DNA from: Arbacia lixula
Taxonomy: Eukaryota > Echinodermata > Echinoidea > Arbacioida > Arbaciidae
Assembly (NCBI GenBank): GCA_963669155.1
Contig: CAVLGW020000003.1
Location: forward strand, 327,501-391,500
Reading direction: 5' to 3'
Length of the DNA: 64,000 bases
Shown: piece by piece, positions 10,952 to 23,700 of the stretch
Layout: each line of letters starts with the position of its first letter
How positions within the stretch are numbered: the stretch's first letter is position 1
Made by a program: the position numbers and the translations under genes
The notes under the pieces: model-generated
Seen by the model: the letters and a program-made list of their open reading frames with translations, nothing else
What the model was told of the DNA's origin: nothing
The model's database searches: none

Positions 10952-13900
10952 CTGGGGTGAACCATAGGAAACGATGTTAGGATAAGTAATTCTATACTGT
11001 CCTACTCTGACAAAAGGAAGCAAGTAAACAGTCTGGGTTATTGGTGTTTTTAGATTGTACCCAGCATTCCCTACATACGGCCAAAATCTGGACAAGAAAT
11101 ATTCATCTTGCTGCGAGATATTCAATCTAACATGATGTGGTGTTGCACTGATGCCAATGCAAGTGGCAGACACATTTACAAGAAAAGTCTCTTTTGTTAG
11201 TTGCTTCCTTTTGTCAGAGTAGGGCAGTATAAACATTTACACATGAAATTATTTCAAGGAACAATGATAGCCTTGCATTAAAACTCCATTGTGAGCCAGA
11301 TGAACTGCTGCTTTATAAAATTGTGTTTAATACCAGTGGAAAGATTCACAGATATCCCACAAAGCGGCGAGGATACTGACCTTACAACATTTTGATGTAA
11401 CTTAAAGGAATAGTTTAACCCTGAGAATAAGCTGGTTTCAATAAAAGCAGAAAAATGAAGGAAACATATAAGTGAAGGTTTGATGACAATCCGTCAAAGG
11501 ATACGGAAGTTATGATCTTTTGAAATGTCAATTTTGTGACGTCACGTGCGAGGTGCTCTCCCAAGTACAAAATAATTCCACTTTTCAGTTTTGACTACGG
11601 AAAGTGGTGGTATTGCTATATAAAACCCAAATGAAGCATAATTTGGGTTGTCCCCACCTAGAATCCACTAACTGAGATGCTCATTAATATTTATGTATGC
11701 ATTAGGCCTATTGAATTTTGTCATATTTCTGTACATTTGAATAGATACCCGGCATATAACTAGATAGAAGGAATTTTCAAGCATACATTCCAATATGCCA
11801 CCTCATTAATCACAGAAAACAATTATTACAACAAAGTATTCATCTTTAATTGTACTAACCAACATTTTTTGAAGTAAATTTCTGTTGTACTTTATAGATA
11901 TAAAAGTGAGTGTACTGAGGAATACGATAGGGTCGAGTAGGATAGGATACGAACAGATAAGATAGGATGAAGATATGATGAGTATTTTGTGTTTAGGTAG
12001 CCAATTCAAGTATAATTATGATACATCCCTCCATTTATTTTTTTTTTGGCCCATTTGGCCAATATGGGTACCAGACGTGGTGTACGGTGCAAAATATAGA
12101 TGTGTCCAAGATGGGTCAAATGTGGAATATATGGGCCCAGATGGGCAGCCCATGTGGGGCCCATATCCAGGCCCAGATCAACCCATATCTAGCCAATGTG
12201 GGCTCCAAATATTTTGCTATCTGGGATTTTAATTGCTTATTGTCATTAGAAAAAGGAAGAAAAAAAAACAAATTAGAGAGGATAAAACAAACAAGATGTT
12301 AAGCGATGGTTGTCAGGAGTTCAGGTGTCGTGACTTTGGGCTCACCCTTACCGACTACTGTTAGTTCCCTTCTGGTATAGCGACCGGCCCATTCGCATAT
12401 CCCTCCCTACGCTCCTAGAAACTATAACCCAAGAGGCTCTAACTCTTTAGGGGAGGAAGCAAGGCAGATCCTAATGTCATTGCCGGGCCATCCGGCAAGC
12501 CTTGAACCTTGGTATTGAACTTTGGAGTTTTTGAACCCGTGCGAGCTAGTACGAGTGTGAGGTAGTCCCGGCGCTTCCCGCTAGGCTATAAGACGTCGGT
12601 GCTGAAGCTGGAGATTTTTTACGTATAGACTGTTAGTTCCAAATTAATGCCAAAATAGCAAAAGGAATTCTAGCGCCGGGTCTCAGACTCGAACTCACCA
12701 CCTTTGGGTTTTCAGCATGACGCTTTACCCCCTTAACTAACCAGTAAGGTACAACACCGGACACTGATATAAAGGTTTTAAGGGCGAAAGTGACGTAATC
12801 CTCACACCTGCTTTTTTTATTTCTTCTCTAATCAATGCATTTTCTTGTGATGAAGTAAAGTTGTTTTTTTTCCATGGTCAAATAAATAATATATCTGATC
12901 GTCGATCAGAACATCTGCACTTACTTCATTCTTCGTTATCATTTTATATAAATATGAATTGTACACGAGAAAGCATAAAAGAGGAAATATGTAGAAGACT
13001 TATTTAAAACTTGCTCTTTTTTGCACACGAGGCCTGTATCATAGGTACCATGACTACTCTTCTCCACTTCATACGATTCTCCATAACGCGAAGCAACATC
13101 CGGAATACTTTTACTGCATGTCCGCTTCCGGTCTTATACAGTAGTACACTAGACCGGAAGCGGACATGACTGCGGACAGAATCTCAATGTGGCTGAGCGG
13201 TGCGCCAAGTGAAGGATTTTCCTTACATACGGTACTGAGAATGTGGAGGGGCTCATCTATATTGCTCATTGGTTTTAAAAGTAATTGGGATAAAATGGAT
13301 AAAAACAAAGCATCTTGTTCCAGACCAACCTGGGAATGAAGTCGACTCCGTGGCAACGAGCGTCAAGTCGATAACGAAGTCGGTGGCGTGAGTCGTCTCG
13401 CATCTGACCTTAGAGCCCGTGATCACCGTCGTCAGGCCTTCGCTGCTCCACTCGTTCGCCGCTTCATCGAAGAACAAGCAAATTGGCGGCTCTGAGGTCG
13501 ACACCCGCGAGCCAAGGTCCATGGTGAAGACAGCCGGGGAATCAAGCCCGGAGACGTCTAGCGGTTGGCCTGTGTCATGCACAAATAAACATCGCAGTTA
13601 ATCTCCAGGATGGCGGACAGAGCACACTTCCTGAAACGTCGAGACTGATACTCTCTCTTACCATATTTTCAGCACGCCTTCCCCCTCTTACTCTTTCTGA
13701 TATCAAAGTAAACCTAAATTTAGATATAAAACTTACTTTATTTTAACACACCCTCCCTATCTTTCTCTTTTTCATTTTCTCTATAACTACTTTGTAACTA
13801 GTTCACAATTCCTTTTGCCACCCCATTTTTAAAATTTCATTTTATCTCATTTATATTTAGTTTAAACACCAAAACTAAAGCTAAGAGCAGTTCAGTGTAA

Positions 13901-16900
13901 GCATTTAAACATTGAACAAACATTGAACATTGCGTTTCCGATTGGAATTGACCTGACCCTGGGTGTATCTCACCTGTGCAGGGACTGAGGAGTTGGAGAT
14001 CGATCACGGGTGACGAGTGCTCCTCGCCGTTCATGTAGTCTTCGCCCCGGTACAAGTTGATTTTCAGAAGTGATCCCAAACATTCCTCACATCCACAGCC
14101 TTCCCACGAGGGCCCGTACCTGCACGAATCAGCCGAAAGATATGCTTACTTTTACAGGAAGAAGGTCTCCTTTTTTTCAAAGGAGATTAATATTATCCCC
14201 TCTGTCACTCTCTCCATCTTTCTATCTCTCTCCACCCCTCTCTCTCTCTCTGTCTATCTCTCTTTCCCCCACTCTCTCTCCTCATTGATATTCTTTGTTG
14301 TTCTTTCCATCTTTTTTGTCTGTCCCAGTATCCTCTACGCTCTGTCTTTCATGCTTCCCTCGTCTCAAATAACTTCATATCTAAAGTAAATTTTAGAAAT
14401 CAAAAGGATTACAAGAAAAGAAAGAAAAACATCTAACAGAGGAAAAGGAGAAGAACAAATAAGGTGTGTGTGTGTGTGGGGGGGGGGGGGGGTATTAATT
14501 TCATCATACCTGTCCCTCAAGCCAGCCCCGCCGTCAAATACGATCGAATCTTCCCTAGAGAAGAGCGAAAGTTCTTCGTCGTTGAGTGTTGCTATGACGA
14601 CGGTTGAGATGTCTGAATTCCCCACCTCTGTCCTCTCCCCTACTGACAGGTCTAGCGCCATCACGCGGGCGAGAAGTGCCAGGAATGATCTGGAACCAAG
14701 ATTCATTTTTTTTTATTTAGAGTCCAATGAAAATTGTATTCCAATATGTCAATGTGAAAATGGTATATATACGACAGAAGGAAATTGTAGCGAGAGAGAG
14801 AACTAACAATATTGAGGAAGGGGGCAGAGCATGACTCGTATCCTGACCAAACGTTTAACGCAAACAAGTTAAAGTCTGGCCTTTTGTGACCCAAGCTAAG
14901 TCATCTAATGCTGTCACAAAATCATTGCTTTTCATCACAGAATCACAACCATGGGTGATTTAATTTTTTCCCTTTATGATTGCTATGTGGACAAACTCAA
15001 TACACCATAGCATTGTTTTATTTAGCTCTTTTGTTATTATTAAATGACATTTGCAATCGTACTACTAAATTGCATCGCCAACCAAGAATGACGCATGCGT
15101 CCTCCACCTATCACTGTCGCTATGATTACCTAAGGTCGGCATAGTGCTGTGGATAGTCCGTAGGGGACACGCCCATTTTGTAATCGCTGAGCTGCTGCAG
15201 CAGGCCGTCTAGCGAATCCTGGGCCAGCCTCTCCCCCAGAGTTAGGGCGGACTCGAGGAGCGGAATGTTGTTGTTTAGGAGCTCACCTACCAAAAGAAAT
15301 AGACAAATATGATGTATGGAGTCAATACAAAACATTCTCAAATGTTGTAACTTATAGTGGCTACCTGTCGTGTTATTCTGAAGAAGAACATATGGCCATC
15401 GCACACGACACGATCCGATCAGTCGTATGGCTCTGCGACTGGCTTAATCGCAGGACTCGGTCATTTGAATTGTGCAAGAAGGTCCAGTAGTAAGTTCCCA
15501 CTATGCTATGTAAAATTATCCACTAAAAACGAATTTCACATAATGTTTGCCGCAAAAAGGCTCATTTTGACGAAAATTTTGACGTCAGAGATGGCAAATT
15601 GCCACACATTGTACGAAAGTCAACAATAGACCATTTTCGTAATTTATTCACAACTTTCCCCCTAACTGCGTAGTAACGCGTTATTCCATTCTAACGTATC
15701 TTGTCATTAAGATTCAATGGATGGAATGCACTTTGAATCTATTAGTTGTTGCTACTGATACAAACCTCGAACAAGCTTTAGGGTTCCCATTGGTAACGTA
15801 TTATTTGAACTGCGTGAATAAAATATTTTATTCACGCCGTTTGCATTTATGGCATTTTGACTTCTCTGACGTCACTGGGAGCGTGCGTTTTTTCAAATTT
15901 TTGTCAAAATGAGACTTAATTGCGGTAAACGAATGTGAAATTCGATTTTAGTGGATAATTTTACATAGATTGGTGGGAACTTATTTTTTGAATTAAGTAA
16001 CCCTTAAAGACTGTAGAATCGTTCCAAAATCGTGTCTCTTTTGGTGGTCCCAGTCAGTACGTCTTCTATGATCCGTAACTGTGCTTGCATATTTTGACTT
16101 CATCCAGTTTTTAGCACACGAACTGACTAGCTCATGGCAGTTTATAGCTGGAGGTAATTTCAGAAAACATCTTCTTATTATTTTGCTTTAGGGAAAACTT
16201 GCCTTATTTGGTGTGAAAATATGTAGCCTTGTCAAAACATTTATCATTATGACATTGGTATTCATGAAATGGATGGATTTTAAATATCAATAGAAAAAAA
16301 TATGATTACCGTAAAGGTTAGTTACGTTTATGTTACCCAGCTGCAAAATGATTTGTTCAAAAGGCATGAATTCGTGAATAAAAGTGATACATTAGGCAAG
16401 AGTTTTTGTCTTATTGTACTTACGTCTTTCTTCCATTTCGTACGCTGTGAAAGGGATGTCGTTAGCAAGGCTGATCATGAACTCCGTGTCGCCCACGCTG
16501 GCGGCGAAGAGATCGATGTCGGCAGAGATGGCGGAGAACAGATTTTTCTGCTCGAGTAGGATGTCGTGGTCGAACAGCTGTAGAGGGTAATGACAACGAT
16601 GACGATTGTGACGATGATGACGATGGATATGATTAACACTTCGAAATTCTTTTTTTAATTTAAACATTTAAACTTTGAATTTGAAATGACGTTTTCTCAC
16701 ACATATTAACAAAAGGACAAGAACTATATCAACTTTGTGCTGTAAATACAAGTTTATGAAATGCTAAAGAGTTTAGATAGGCCTACCCATGAAAGATGAC
16801 ATCAGAAATACAGTTTTTCATGATAACAATCTATACAATATGCTAACAAGAGCAATTAAACTAGATTGTAAATGGGAAGCGAGCGTAACGTTTAAGGTAA

Positions 16901-17570
16901 AGTCCATCCTTACGTTAAGTTGGGTTTAGTAAAAGCATGATGAACGAAACATATCAATAAGAAGTTGAAGAAAAAACGTGAAAATAAGAAAGTCACGTGC
17001 GAGATGAGTGCACATATGTGATGAACTATTATAGTTTCTGCCTTCATAAAAACTTATGGAAACTTAAATAGAGGGTGGACTATTCCTTTGACTGCAGGGT
17101 GGACTTTCCCTTTAAAAACATAATCGAATAACAGGGGAGGTCAATGAAATTATATTAAATGAAAGAATGATGTGAAATGAAATGTCACTTGAAAAGAAAT
17201 ATTTACAATTTCGAAGACGTCTCTCTGGACCCTGCTTGATGATGAGGACTTCTCGACCTGAGCATTTTGAAGATCATTGGCAACGTTGAGGGCGTCGTAC
17301 GGTTTTCCTGGTCACGTGATTGAATTGAAATAGATCACTTATGTTTTGTATTCACGTCATTCAAACAGTATGCTCCTAATGGAAACTTCAAAGCTTGCCC
17401 AAGGCTTGTTTCAGTAGCAACAAGCAAAAATTTCAGAGTGCGTTTCACTTATCGAGACTAAATAATACGAAAATGCAAGTAAATGTTTTAAGCCAGGGTA
17501 GTAATCGAGCGCTTTGGATAGCACTTCTTGTTAGGAAAGGGCTATTTCAGAGCTGATTATTTTTATTTTC

Positions 17571-17602
<32 letters not shown>

Positions 17603-17732
17603 CACTCTAATCATCATTTTTAGTGTTATGATTGCTGTTAACATTATCATTATCAATTATATTATTTATTATTATCATTATTATTATCATTGATATCATT
17701 ACCTTTTCATTTGAATTTTTACCGTTATAATT

Positions 17733-17763
<31 letters not shown>

Positions 17764-20700
17764 TTATTATTATTATTATCATCTTGAGTCTTGTTATGTA
17801 GATTTACGCTACCTTCATCCTTCAGTTGCTGTAGCTTGTTTTTCTTCTCCTCGGTCTGCTCTTCAGTTAGCTCCGTATGTATGTACGAAACAGCCTTCTT
17901 GAAGTCTGAACACACCTCTGTCGTCTCATAACACACCTAAAGGCATAAAGTAAAAATAAAATGGAATGGATTTTTTAAAGTAAGAATGCGTCTCCGTTGT
18001 TTCATAACACACATAAATTATAAAATATAATGGTCTTTTTAAAGTCTTAACAAACCTACGTTGTTTGATATATAACTACAAGCATGAAATGAAATGAAAC
18101 GTAATGGCCTTCTGAAAGTATGAACACACCTCCGATATATCATAATACAGTGATTCGTTGATATGAGCATTGGCCGCTGACAGGCGCATCGCCAACCAAA
18201 CGGACCAATACGGTATATGAATATAGACTGAAGTCATTACAAATCGGGATGTTTTAATATTTGGATAGTCTTTCACTTTTTCTGAAAATGTTCCCAAAAT
18301 GTTGACTGTGATGGGATTTAATACATGAGCACTGATGATATTGTTATGATATTATGCTGATTCGTGCTGGGTTTCATGACTTACGTAAAAGGGCTATTCT
18401 TCCTTTAATTTACGTGCAATCAACACCCATCGATTACAGCCAAGAGTTAACTTACCCTAACTCCAACCTCCAACATCACAGCGTCCTCTCCGTTCGAGAT
18501 TCGTTTGTTGAGTGCCTTGATTAGCACGTGATCAACCTCGATTTCGGGTTCGCCTACTGGTTGTTCCAATGGGCGGCGCTTCGTGACGTTGTCGTTGTCA
18601 TGGTACCAAGCGAACGGTTGGTAGGTCAGCGACGCACCATCTGTTGCAGCGCAGTTTTCGACTGTGTAGATTACCTACAAACATAACGTTTTTGTTTCAT
18701 TTGATATATCTTATTTATATAATTGTTTGTCATACGTTTCTTTTTTCGTAATCAAGCATACCATCGCATAGAGCGCCATTTTGTTTGTAAAAAGGGTTCA
18801 TGAATAGATTACTAAAGAAATCATGACAAAGTTCGTAGCAGGTTCTATTGAGAAGCCTAATTGCTTATATTTGTGCATAGATTAATAAAAATAGCTTGAG
18901 CAGTTTAGTATTCATGAGGTTTCTATGCTAAATTTATTTGTGCAAAAATTGGCTATTGGGTAGATATTTTGGTATTGTAGGTTGAATACTTCAGCTCTAC
19001 ATTACCGGAGTCTGCAATCACATTAGCATATTATTATCATCTGGTTCTACGCTATGTTGGTAGAGCAAGCAGTAGTGATTATAGCAGAGACTGCCATTGG
19101 GTGTGCCCGACACTAGCCCACTAGACAATGTCGGACCAGTGAAACATCTGATGAATGTTGCTTTAATAGAACTTTAACCTGCATAACAATGGATTCGATG
19201 ACACATCTTTACTACGGTCTGCAGTGGCCTGTATGCACAATGGTGGTTTTACTTAAACAGTGTTAAAGGGTCACTAAATTAGAAAAATAGGGACCAATAA
19301 TCTATGTAAAATTATCCACTAAAAACAATTTCACATGTGTTTGCCGCAATAAAGGGTCATTTTGACGAAACTCCAGTGACGTATGAGAAGTCAAAATTCC
19401 ATAGATTGTACGGAAGTCAACAACAGAGTATTTTCGTAATGTATTCACAACTTTCCCCCTAACTGCGTTATTGCATTCGCCTGTATCTTGTTATTCAGAT
19501 TCAATGGATGGAATGCACTTTGAATCCATTAGTTGTTGCTTCTCGGACAAACATCGGACGAGCTTTGGGGTTCCCATTGGTAACGAATTGTTTGAACGGC
19601 GTGAATAAAATACTTTATTCACGTCGTTGGCAAATTTTATGGCATTTTGACTTCTCTGACGTCACTGGATGTGTGCGGTTCTTTTTTTTTTTCAAATTTT
19701 CGGCAAACTGAGACTTTATTGCGGTAAACGAATGTGAAATTCGTTTTATGTTGATAATTTTACATAGATTTGTGGGAACATTTTTTTTTTCTAATTTAGT
19801 AATCATTTAATGCGTGTGGTAATTATGAATGTATATACTAACTTCATTGGACACCACATGAAGTTTAACTTTGACCGCGTACTTAACACAGGCATATGGT
19901 GCGCAAAAGTAATCATCTCACGCTGTCACAAATCATTGGCTTTCATCACAGAATCATAACAGGTCAACAGTGGGTGATAAACTCAATACGCCATAGTGGT
20001 TTGGTTTAATGATAATGTTTCATGTTGTTTTTAATATTTGACGTCCCATTAAAGTTAGGCCAGGTTTCGTACACTGTTAACGTTAAATGCCTATCCAGAA
20101 GATGAACTTTCATAACAAACATCTTACATTGTTCGCGTTATCGTCGTAGAGGGCATACTCATTCCCGTATTCAAAATGGCAGCCTGTGACCGCGCCGATG
20201 ACCTGGAAGGCGATCGTCGAACTTCCGGTTCCGCCGTCCGACTCAGCCGTGAACTGAATTTCGTACTCCAATCGAGGGCTCAACATATCTGAAATTTAAA
20301 AGCAATATCAGCCAATGGCAAGATTTTTTCAATTGATAAAATACCCTCCATATGCTAAACACAGCAAAGAAAGTAGGTCCCTCCCTAAGCAAAATAGCAT
20401 AACTTTTTATCGAAGAGGTTTTGGGCAAAATAATTTGGCAGGATTGTTCCTTACCTCGTTGACTAATTTTTGCATGAAAATCACATTAATCTAATCAGTC
20501 ATGCATCAGTAGGCAAATTTTAAAGGCAAAAATGTCACTTTTCAAAAGTCACGAGGGTAGTTGTTTATGCCGTTTTAACAATACATTTTGGCATTTCTTG
20601 TGCAATTTTTAAAATGTTTTCACTCAACCATGACACGAAAATGACTTCTCATGCTTACATAACATGTTTTCACGAAAATAGAGGGTTTTTAAAAGTTTCA

Positions 20701-23700
20701 AACTCAAGAGGGATGAGTATTTGTTAAACGGTGCTCACTCAAACAGAATATGGGTTTAGTGTCGGGATAGGTATGTGCATACAGGTAAATGTATCTGGGC
20801 AATGCCCAGTTTAGATACGTAAAAATTTTTTGACCACCTCTTTTTTTAGTCTATAGCCCAATCTTTGCTAGGTGAAATGTCTCATAATTCCACATTGTGC
20901 GACCTGTGCCAGATACAGGGACGTTCATACAGGTAAATGCATCTGGGCGTTGCCCCTGTCACACATTTCGCAGCGATGTGAATGCACTAGCGTCAAATCG
21001 CAACCGGTGCGTGGCAGCGGAAAAACGGACGGGTGTGAACGCAACCGGAAAGATAAAGTTAGAGTAAATCTCACCTTTACTGATTGTCAGGATCGAGTAT
21101 GTGACGTCACCAACATCGGTGTTGCGAATTGAATACGGCTTGCTCTCCTTCTTCTCTTCGGTTGACTCCGACTGAGTTGTATTCCCGTCGGTGAGGGTCA
21201 CTGTGGTTTCTTGGCCGGAAGCGGTGTGGTCGACGATTGTAAACATTTCCGGGTCATCGAAGCCATCAAGCCCGCCACTTACGTCAGCCCAAGTAAAGTC
21301 AGCGTTGGTTGGTGTGACCTTGGCTCGTATTTCTACGTTGCTGCCTGGTTTGTACATCCCGTCCAGGTCCTTGATTAGGCCCATCATAATCTGCCCATTA
21401 AGAGAAAAAAATATGAAGGAGGAAATAGTTAAACGATAGAAATCGCTATCAGGAATTTCTTTGTCAAACATTTGCCACAAGACAAAGACGTTTCCTAGGC
21501 CAGATTCCGAAAAATATTTTGTCCATTACTTTTGACACTCACAGAGATAAATCAAGATACGCGTACCTGTGGCGGTGTTCCATCTACAACCTGGACGGTG
21601 ACCGTATCTCTTTGAGAGTCGAGATCCGTCTTGCTGACTTTGCACGTAAACGAATACGTCTTGCCCGACAGAAGCTGAGCCGGGTTTACACTGAGCAGAG
21701 ATCCGCTCGCACCCTGATCAGGCGTAGGGAGAGTCAACGTAGAGGACGTTTCGGGGTCCGTGTAAACACATTCTGAAGAATCTGTCACCTGGAGACGAGA
21801 AACAGATTGGCCACTCCCGTGAAACAATTTTTTTGAATGTTTTTCATTCGATTTCCTTTTTTGATCTATCCCTGACTCCATAGAACGAATTTATGTTTTG
21901 TCGATGTTGACGTTGTCTTAGTTATTTTTGATATTTGAAGAGCTTACATCTAAAAGGCCCTAACTCCGATTTCTTTTTATCAATTGGCGTTCTTTTTATC
22001 AATTTGCGTTTTTTTTCTTTCTTTTTTTTTGACATCCGCCATTCGCATCAAACTAACGATTAAAATATGAACCCGCCAACCTTCTCAGAAAATTAAATAA
22101 AAATGAACAGGATTTCATGCTTGCATACACATGAATGAGTGTATAAAATGGAAAGCATTGATTTCCTCGGATTTAGCTGGAATGGACTTACGGTCGTTTG
22201 AAAGTAAACCCTTCATTTAACTCAACTCAGTTTCCACAACTTGAATAAAAAACAAACAATACAATCAATACAATAGAAAAAAAAAACATTCAAAATAACG
22301 GATAATATACATCGAGGAATTCAATAAATATAACAAAGGAGTTAACACAACAGTGGAATTTAATGTGGAGGGAGGAACAAAGGGACGTATCGTTGGGTCT
22401 TCCCTACAATCAAGCACAAACATAAAAACAGTAAATACACATTAAATACAATGAAGTAAACACATTTATAACGCACACACAACCATATTATCTAACAGGT
22501 GTGTGTGTGTGGGGGGGGGGGTATGCTTTATATGAAAAATTTGGCAAAGTTATTTATATGAATTAAGCCTTTGTGTGCCATATGTGATTTGATTCTCAAG
22601 TAATACACACAATTCCAAAAGAACAGCGTTTGCCTGGCACACATAGGGTTAATTATATTTGCTATTAGTTGACGAGTGAACATTGGTAGGGAAGAACATT
22701 TACCTCCCAGCACGTCCACTGAAAGACCAAACCCTCGTTGTCTCCTTCCCCGCTGTAGTTCGGGTCTCGAGACGCCGAACAGTCCAACTCAAAGCCCTCC
22801 GATCCCGTTCCTGTTGTCACCAACTCCCCGCCCTTGACAAGCGCTACCAACGGCTGCAGCACGGTCATGAAGGTCAGTGACCTCGTCAGGGTGAGGGGAT
22901 TGTTGCCCTCTACGGTAGCGGTTACAGATATCGTGATCGTTCTGCCACCTGCGAATCGGAAGGTGGGAAACATGTTTATTGTCTTTTCAATTTGTCTTTT
23001 CAATTGTAGGTGAACATGAGTGGCATTTTTTCATTTTTTTAAATTGGCAAATACTTGTCTGTCTCGCTTTGTATAGTGTTACACCTACATGCAATCAAAA
23101 TCAACAATTTAAAAAGAATGTATACTGTACTGGGAAGACAAAAAACCTTTAAAAGGGTGAGCAATCTTCTTACCAATGGTCTTAAATTTCTGTAATGTCC
23201 ATTTTAGAAACTTGCTAAAAGTTATTCGCCCTCAAATAATCGACATTTGGAGTAATTAGTGATTAAATCACAAATCACAATGTTCGGCCAGATATTTTGT
23301 ATTACCCGTACAGGATATCATCTTTAAGAAAGCGTAAGTACGAGTGCAACTGTGATATCGAGATCCATACCTTTCAGAGTCTTCTTCGGAATCCTGAGGG
23401 TGGATTTGTCGGTTTGGAGGTGTGCTAGGTCATCACCCGTGATGACCCAGGTATAGTTCACGCGTGATGACGCCAGCTTGGCACATCCGGAACCTCGGTC
23501 AAACGACAGGTCAGCCTTTAAGGATACCCTGCATAATAATATTATTCATGTTTATTTACACATCTTCAAATAAGCAGATAAACAAACAATTGACATCATG
23601 ATGAGGGTAAGTATTTGAAATAGCATAAATAACAAATTGATTTCACTAACTTAGGATATAAACATTTCAAAGAGAATGTGGAGGGGTCAATCTTAGAAGC

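Noticed and set aside
10826-11236. Minus-strand ORF ending MAPARLDLARWAWA
   Set aside because: Overlaps REJ exon 20 in the wrong frame; the +1 frame gives a transmembrane helix and agrees with the splice phase.
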